Made by a program: the position numbers and the translations under genes | The notes under the pieces: generated by a model | The model's database searches: none | Told to the model about the DNA's origin: nothing | Seen by the model: the letters and a program-made list of their open reading frames with translations, nothing else | NCBI GenBank assembly: GCA_946811185.2 | Contig: OX328102.1 | Span: 16,865,194-16,929,193 of the forward strand | Origin: Hippopus hippopus | Lineage: Eukaryota > Mollusca > Bivalvia > Cardiida > Cardiidae | Direction: 5' to 3' | DNA: 64,000 nt | Shown here: positions 45,801 to 54,800 of the stretch, one piece after another | Position numbering within the stretch: the stretch's first letter is position 1 | How the letters are laid out: each line of letters opens with the position of its first letter

Positions 45801-48800
45801 AATCATGTGACATTCCCAGAGACCTTTGAAAAGCATTAGAGCCAAATTGGAAAATACATCAAACTTAAATTTAAAGATTACGCACTCCAGTAAGGGAAAA
45901 CCATAAAAAGTTTTTTTTTTTTTCAGACTTGTTTATATTTTTTACGTATTAATAGGGTCACATGTGTTGACTTACTCTATACAGAAGTTTTTGCTCATTT
46001 TTGAAATCGATGAAAACCCTGGTATGCCCCTTTAATCCTCTAATAAACAATCCCATTTTTCAACGACTCTGAGGAAAAAAAGCCTTTGAAAACACTGTGG
46101 GAAAAGGTGAAATGCTGGTAATCAGTATTTCCCATTTTCCTATAATGTTATCTACCCTTGCAAAAGACAAACCCCTTCATTTGAGTCACACTTACTTGTC
46201 GTCTGGCCCGACCGGGTGGCTCAGTGGTGAGCGTGTCGGACTCATGACCTGGTGGTTGTGAGTTCGATACCCGGTTGAGGCGAACTTTCTTTCCGGCGTA
46301 TTTTCGCCTCTCACCTCTGCTGAAGCATGTGAGAAAAGTAGTCGGTGGCTTTGGAAAGAAAGTTGTGTTAGTACTGGTGTGAGAAAGCCAGGAAACATAT
46401 GTGCATCACCGACCGCCATGATATGACCTTAGCTGTTAAAGTGGCGTTAAACCCCAATACAACCAACCAACTACTTGTCGTCTGCAACTGGTTTGTCTGG
46501 TAAACTCTTTACCAAAGAATCCCGAGTTTCAACGACCCCGTAGAAAAAGCCTTTTGAAAACATTCTGGGAAAAGGAGAAAATGTTGCTAACCAACATTTT
46601 CTCCTTTTTCCCACAATGTATTATACCCTTCCCAAACAAGTTTCAATGTTTGAGCAACAATAAATTTATAGTCAGCAAATGCTCTGAATTTGGACCAGTT
46701 TAAATGTTGTCGTTTGGCAAAGAGTTAGCCCATAGGCTGCTAAGCGCCACTCACTGACCTTTTGCGAACAGTGTAGATCAAGATCAGACTGCACAAAACG
46801 TGCAGTCTGATCTTTGATCTACAATGTCCGATAAGGACATAATTTCCCCCAAAATTATCTTTGAAATAGCAAAATTCGGGTTTGTAACATCGGCTTAACC
46901 TTCAGGCTGCTAGGCGCGACTCACTGACCTTTTGCGGACAGTTTAGATCAAGATCAGACTGCACAGAACGTGCAGTCTGATCTTTGATCTACACTGTCCG
47001 ATAAGGATATCTTGTTCAATAAGGAGATCTTGTCCACCAAAAAGTACCTTTGAAATTGCAAATTTTGTTTTTGTTTTTTTTTACTATATTTCATATTACT
47101 TATTAAGCAGGGTAAGTTTTAAAAGTTTCATTCCAGTTATTTAGCAGGATACAGGCTAAGGGAGGACACGATCAAGAATTTGTCATGAATTCATGGTTCA
47201 GGGGTAAATAGATCGGAATCCATTTAAGCTAATCACATAACATCTACAAGGAACGTTGTTTTTCACGTTCTAAATTTACCCTCTAACGTTTATTTCATTT
47301 TCTACAGCCAATAAATTGAATTTAACGCCATCCTTCACGATGAATGGTTTGCAAATTTGTCATCCAATGAAAATTTATTATCGACAATAGACCGAAATGG
47401 ATGAAAATTGACGACCGGGAATGACAAAATGAGACGAAATGATGAAAATATCCAGGCAAGGAACGGACATTAGCCTACTCAATCATTGGCCTATATTTCT
47501 CAGTTCTCTGCATTTAATGAATGACTTGCAGTTAGAAATCGAGTTTTCCACACTATCAGTTACTTTTTTATTTAACTTTTTAAAGTTCTGCCAATGGCGA
47601 CATAAGTGGCTTTCCAGTGGATGTAGCTCAAGATTAGACTGCACAGAAATCTCTAGACTTGCTTATTTTAGAGCATTTAGCATAAAAGCAGATACAAAGT
47701 CAGTATTCACCAACCATTCTTAAGAATATTCTTTATATAAATCTGAAGAATTTTCTAGGTTTGAAAGTAACACAACTTCTGATCGGCTAAACCAAATGGT
47801 TTAGCCAATCAGAAGTTGTGTTACTTTCAAATTCAGAAAATTCTGGAGAATGCGATCAACAATGGTTGGTTGGCCCAGGGCACTTCCTCACCAACCATTC
47901 TGAGTAGCGTTCTTAGTCTAATTCTAAAATTGGAAAGTAACACAATTTCTCTTGGCTTAACCAGCGGGTTTAGCCAACCAGATATTACGTTCCAATGAAA
48001 TCTAAAAAAGTTCTATAGAGTTTGAATTAAAATTCAAGTCAGAATGGTTGTTGAATACGGCCCTGGACTGCGTTTAAAAAAAAAAAACTGCGTAGATTTA
48101 AGCAAGCTATTTGGATTGGTATATATTACTTACTTCATTTAGTCTGACCCAGGTCAATATCATTTACATAAATTAAAATTCTGTTTTTACCTTTGGCACC
48201 ACACGGGTCTGCCTTCGGTTTTGTCCCGAATGGTCACTGAAATATTCCGTACAGTATGCTCGAATCCATTTTCTTACCTGTACCTTCCCGTGTGTATATA
48301 ACTTCCCGAGTAATAGTCGGAGTTCTATTTATATACCTCCTTATATATTCTGCATAAAGGTCAGGATCAGGTTGAATGAAGTAGGCAATACACATACTAT
48401 GTATACACATACGATCCCTGCTTTACCCAAAGGTATAAACTGGCGTAAAGTTTTGCAAACATTTACTTGAATCGTAAAGTGATGCAGATTAGTGAAACTT
48501 GTTTGCAGACTTGATGCTTGCTTACCTAAACTGCGTACGCAAAATTCGTGCATAGGCTATGCAGTTCAGTGAAAGGCAGATAAGGAACGCATATAACTGA
48601 AACCATATTGATGCGACCGATTTGACACTCCTATTAAAACAGAAATAACCTTGACTCTAAACCTAATTATAAGTTTTTGCAGACGACAAGTACGATGCAT
48701 CTAAATGATGGGATTTGTCTTTGAAAGAGTAGAAAATATTGTAGAGAAAGGAGAAAATGCTGGTTTCCAGCATTTTCTCCTTTTCTAACAATGTTTACAA

Positions 48801-51800
48801 AGGCTTTTTCCTTTGACTTGTAAAAACACGAGCTTTGTTAATGAAATTTGTCTTTGTAAGGATATGAACTATTGTAGGAAAAGGAGAAAATGCTGGTTAC
48901 TAGCAAATTCTCCTTTTCCTACAATATTTTCTAAAGCCTTCTTCCTCGAGTCTTTGGCCAAGCTCGGTAGCGCAGTCAGTAGCGTTCACGTCTTGAAATT
49001 AGGGAGTCGATGGTTCGAATCTCCAGCTCGGCCAGATTCTTTGCGAGGATTGATGATAGTCATTGCCACAGGATTCATTCCTCTCTCACCGCTGACTATT
49101 ATTTCGACGAAGGTTATATGGGAAAGCAGCCAGTGGCTTGGAAAAGATACTATGCGGATTACTGGAAAAAGAAACTCCAAGAAACCAGGAACGCAATGGA
49201 TAGGTGCACTGGCCGCCGCGATATGACTGAAATAATGTTGAAAACGACGCTAAACACCATACCATACTGCACTTTAAAACCCAGGATTGTTTGGTAAAGG
49301 ATTAATCCTTTTCCTGATAAATAACTAAAATGAATTTTCAATTCGATCGTAAAAACCTTAATATTGTTATTTTAAAAGAATGTGTAGGGGAACAATATCT
49401 CCTTCTCGGACAGTGTAGATCCAAGATCAGACTGCACGTTCTGTGCAGTCTGATCTTGATCTACACTGTCCGCAAAAGGTCAGTGAGTCGCGCTTTGCAA
49501 CCTATGGGTTAAGAGATTATTGGCGCCTGGACCTATGCTAGGTTAACCCTTATCCTGCTAAGTAAGTTAAATAAAACTTTCAAGCCGACAGTAAAAACCC
49601 GAATAATGTCATTTCAAACTTATTTTTCGAAGGAAAAATATCTCCTTATCGGACAGTGTAGATCTAAGATCAGACTGCACGTTCTGTGCAGTCTGATCTT
49701 GATCTACACTGTCCGCAAAAGGTCAGTGAGTCGCCCTTAGCAGCTTAAGGGCTAAAACGAAGTACTTCTAGTCCTATTAAAGCCTGTTCACCTTCAGTAT
49801 AAGTACAGGCAGCCCGTAGCAGTACAGTTAGACAATAATTGTACAACAGAAAGGAAATGTAACATGGAATTCAGTAAAATTGGTCTTTCATAATACTAAA
49901 ATGTACTCTCCATGGAGAATCAAACTATCTGACTAATTATAGCCTGAGGCCACTTCTTGATAATCATTGTACTCTTTATCAGACGACAAAATTTTAGACT
50001 GGTCCAAATTAACTCTTATCCTGCTAAATATGTGAAATGAACATTTAAACCGATAGTGAAAAAAAAAAAACTAAATTTTGCTATTTCAAAGGGTTTTTTT
50101 TTTTTTTTGGGGGGGGGGGGGGGAGTCGCGCTTAGCAGCCAAGGGGTTACAAGGCATTTGCAGACGACAAATTTAATATAGCTCAAAACATTATCTATGG
50201 CTTGGAAAGAGTAGAAAAAAAATGTGTGTAAAGGAGATAACGCTGGTTGCCAGTGTTTTCTCCTTTTCCTACAATATTTTCGAAAGATATGTTCGTCAAC
50301 TTGTCCAACTTACAGTATCTGTTGACGCAAAATGAAATTTATATTGTCTTTGATAGCGTAAAAATCACTGACGAAAACACAGCAAATGCTGGTTACCAGT
50401 AGATCTAAACCAAATGGTTTAGCCAATCAGAAGTTGCGTTATTTTTCTTTCAATTTAGAAACAGACTGAGAATATAACGACGAGTAGAATAGTTGGTGTA
50501 TACGAGTCCAGGTGAAGCAAACGTGGTGTCATGTTAACTAAAGAAATTAATGAGTATCTTATATACACCAGTACTTGACTTATGATCTGTATCCGCATAA
50601 AAAATTGATATTTTGTCCTGAGGTTTATTTACTTATTCACAAAACTATCTGGAAATCATAATGAAACCCCATAAATCACACTAGAAACCTTAATTGTAAG
50701 AGAAAACTTTTCACACTGTCGGAAGCTGAGGTTACATGGTAAGTTAATTATTCAGGCATTCGTTCAATGTCATGTACAGGAAGATTGATATTTAGTCAGT
50801 AGCCGAGAGAGGAAAAACTTATTTGCGGAAAATGTGGATAAAGATCAGACTGCGCGGAACGGGCTGCCTGATCATTTATAGAGCCTGATCATTTATAGAG
50901 AATGATCAAATATCATATGGTATACATTTGGGCCAAAACAAGCCAACAATAGAAACGAGTGGGATTTTTTTCTCACCGACTTGAAAACATTTTCTAAAAC
51001 CGCTTTTAACATTCATTCTTAATTTAATCTGAATTTTGATGTATAGGTATAAAAATCTGATTGGCTGAGACATTCTGTATCAGCCAACTGCAAGGATTAT
51101 CTTGGAATTCATAATTGAGCCATGCTCTGTGAAAAGGGGCCTTAAGGCTTCTGCAAAAAGTACCAACCCATGTCAGCCTGCGCAGTCCGGGCAGGCTGAC
51201 ATGGGTCGAAACCTTTTGCCAATTATAAATTTTCTGCATGTCAAAGGGCCATTCTATCTCCAGATCCAGTCGATTGATAGGCTAAATGTTCTTTAATGGA
51301 TCCATGATTATGTGATGTCTTGCTTAATCATTGCATCACAGAGATGCATTAAAGCCCCTTTTACCAGAGCATGTCTCAATTAGAATTGAGCCGCGCCCTG
51401 GAAAGAGGTAGTTTAGATTCATCTTCGTGAAGCATTATACCCGAGCAAGTCTTCGCATTACATGGTCCATCTTGTCAAATAACCGACCGAACCATGCCGA
51501 TGAATGGGTTTTTTGACATGCATAAAATTTACAAAGAGGAAAAAAAAATTCGAACCATGTTGAACTGCGAAGGCTGACATGTGTCGATACATTTTAATTG
51601 TATTTCGAATTGTTGGCGATTGGAATCCTAATTTTCAAAAAAAAAAATGAAAAAAAGATACAGAACGAAAATCGCCGTCCCAGCTCGAATCTGCCGCGCT
51701 CTGACAGAAGGGTGCTTAATGTATCTCCGTGATGCATAATACCAAGCAAGTCATCACAGTATTGTAGATCCATGTAATCGGCTTTGTATCATATCTGACT

Positions 51801-54800
51801 GAATCTTGAGGTACACTAGTACTGGTCCTTTGACATGTAGAAAACGGACAAAAAGCAAAAAGTATTGACCCAGGTCAGCCTGCGCTGTCGGCGCAGGATG
51901 ACCTGAGTCGATACTTTTTGCAATTGCACTAAGCCCCCATTTCACAGAGCATAGCTCAATTATGTTCTCTTTTCTTGTTCGGAAAAAAAAGGCAAGATGG
52001 CCAACAAAAGACTAAAGTAATTAGGTAGCGCAATTAATAACATGGTATCTATCTGGAGGTTCTGTAAAATGTCATTGCAAAGATGTTACAATTGATGTTA
52101 CCATGACAACGGAAACGTTGTCTAACTTGTCTCCAGTTGACAAAAATCTTTCTTTGATATGTTAATCCTCAAGCGTCCATGTTAACCTTTTTTCTTTTAT
52201 GTTAAAGTTGGATAACATGAACACCGAAGGAACCAGACATTAGGTCGAGTTAACAAAGACAACCACCATGGTCGGTTGGGCCAGCGGCCCAAAACACTTC
52301 AAGATATATTAAAGTACTTCAGTTCAAATGTACATGTACTTATATGATCAAAGTGTCGTTTGAAAAATATCTCGTTCTAAACCTTGAACATGTGAACACC
52401 GACAGAAACAAGGCACAAGTTCAATTTATATTTTTTCTTTCAAAGTAATAAGGCCAGCTGCTGAAAGTACATTACGACCTAAAAAACTATACACTTGGCA
52501 GTATAAGGTCAGAGTTAAAGGTCACTTACCGGAAAGACGGGGCCACGATGTTCTTGTAGGTCAAAGCCAGCAATGAATGTAGAGAGTCTAGGTTTTGTAT
52601 AAACGATTTGAAGTCACCGCCTAAAGTTTTGAGCATTTTATCGTAGCCGTGACGTAAACAATACTGAAGGAAATATTCTCCAAATATCTCTAGAACCGTC
52701 GGGAGTTCGACACCTGGAAAACATCGGGAAATATTTTTCAAGGAATGTTACAAATCGATGGAAATCGAGGACTTATTACATGAAAAGGTCTTACGATACC
52801 AAAAACAAGCTGTTTCGCAGCGATTTTTTACCAAACAGGAAGTTTTCGCGAAATGCAATGTAAGAATGCATTTTTCCAGTTTTATTCAATGAATTTTTGT
52901 ACCAGTTTGCTTGTGACCGGAGATAGTTATCGGGGTGGGGGATTGTAAAATCTGATCATAACGTAGAATTTAAAATTCTTATTTTACCATTTTTTTCTGC
53001 GTAGCTTTTACAGCTGGCTTTGAATTACATCACAGTATTGATACTCTCGAACGAATAAACCGTAATTTGCGATTGGTGAATAATATGGACATGTTTATTC
53101 TGCAAGTCCCTGCAAGCCTATTTGCAAGCTCGTTTATGATACTAAGTTACAAGTGTTGCTATCGCTTATTGATACCTCTGGGCGCTTAATCACACCCTAG
53201 CAAATGAAAGTAATAGGGAACATTTCTTTTGTAGTTCTTATTGCTAATTTGCTATATTCTGAAACGTTACTCCAAAACCTATTACTATACAGTCTAGATT
53301 GTGTTCACAGCAACTACTCCTTTTCCAGCGATGATTCGGATTAACATCTAATTTTGAAAAACGTGCAGTCTAATATTGAATCTATACCCTCCATTTATTT
53401 AGTCAACCTTAGAAGACAAAAATCTGTCTAGATGTCAACTGGTTGCATTTTCAGCCTTCGAAAGAGTATATGTAAGTAGCCCTCTGGCAAAAGGGGAATG
53501 CATCTTCGAGGTCCATTATACCAGCCAAGTAATCACATAATTATGGATCCAACTTGATTCATTCTGTGTAACAACGAACTGAATTTTGAGGTAAAATAGT
53601 CTTTGGGCATGCAACAAAATTGACCAATAGCAAATGATTTCCACCCAGGTCAGCCTGCACGGACTGCGCAGGCTGAGCTGGATGTTTACGTTTTGCATAT
53701 GCATTAAACCCTTTTACCACAGAGCATGGTTCTTACATTTTACGCTGAAAAAGTTAATTAAACACATTCAGTTGACTCAGAGCGCATTGGTCCTCCATCC
53801 GGTGACGGCATTGACTCGTAACTTGAAGTATTATAGTGATATAACTGTGCTAGAAAGTTTTATTGATGAATTTGTTTTCTATAACTGTAATGGTCGATGA
53901 TAATGTTGTATTGTTGCTATTCGAGACGTGTTTTATCTCTATATCGGACTTTCCGCTGTTTTCCCGCCCACAAAAGAAATGTATCACGGGCGCGAAAAAA
54001 TACTGACGCCATCCGATGACATATTTATAAAGCTTTCATCCGTAACAACAAAAGGTCTTTCTGTCCTATAGTCTGGCTACAGGCGGAAACAAATCTTTAC
54101 ATATGTTTTACTTTCCAAGGAAAGTCCTCAGGCTATTCATGTGTTACGTCTTGGTTATTGCATATGGTAAACAGTGAGTGTATTATTGTACTAGAAGTTG
54201 AGGTCATTTGTTGTTGTTGTTGTTGTTGCTCCCTACTTACTGTTCAATTCACATTTTCGTTGCAGGCTAAAAGAACGCACTCAAAATACACTTTTTGGTA
54301 ATTTATAAGTACATATATGGCCTGCAACACGCGAATAGGGACTTTCGGACATTTGCGTAAAGTATCGTCTCGGATCAGCCTACGGAGTCTGCGCAGGCTA
54401 ATCCGAGACGACACTTTACGTTCTTGCGTTATTTTCTGTTTCGCACAAGTCTATTGTAGGACAAAATCTAATGTAGTCGTAAAGTGCCGTCTCGGATTAG
54501 CCTGCGCGGACTGCGCAGGCTGATCCGAGACAATACTTTACCCAAATGTCCGAATGCCCCTTTTCGCGTGTTGCAGGCCAATTATCATAGTAATGCTTTT
54601 CATTACCTAACACCTCACATACGGCGCCAATAAGTTTGAACGTGACCGCGTCCTCATAACGGTGGAAAACCATGAAATGGTCATGTTCATCCAAGGCTGA
54701 TTTTTCACTGAAAATAAAAGACGAAAAACAGAAATGCACAAGTTTTCTAAATTTTCTTCCAACACTTCGAAATGTTTTTGCAATAGAGTATGATTATTGC

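Larger units (their letters stand above)
36050..52529. other. Cyclase intron of 16.5 kb
   Basis: No second host gene seen. It contains a deleted Gypsy element, three kinds of tRNA-derived SINE and many family-A, -B, -C and -F copies, listed separately. 42000-42480, 43300-43700 and 52000-52500 show nothing else recognisable. Confidence 0.7.

Noticed and set aside
48953..49030. tRNA gene
   Set aside because: Head of a SINE; the anticodon arm is mispaired and the conserved SINE tail follows.
49380..49730. Family-A hairpins as microRNA precursors or transcription terminators
   Set aside because: Many copies scattered with constant family flanks; they are parts of interspersed repeats.
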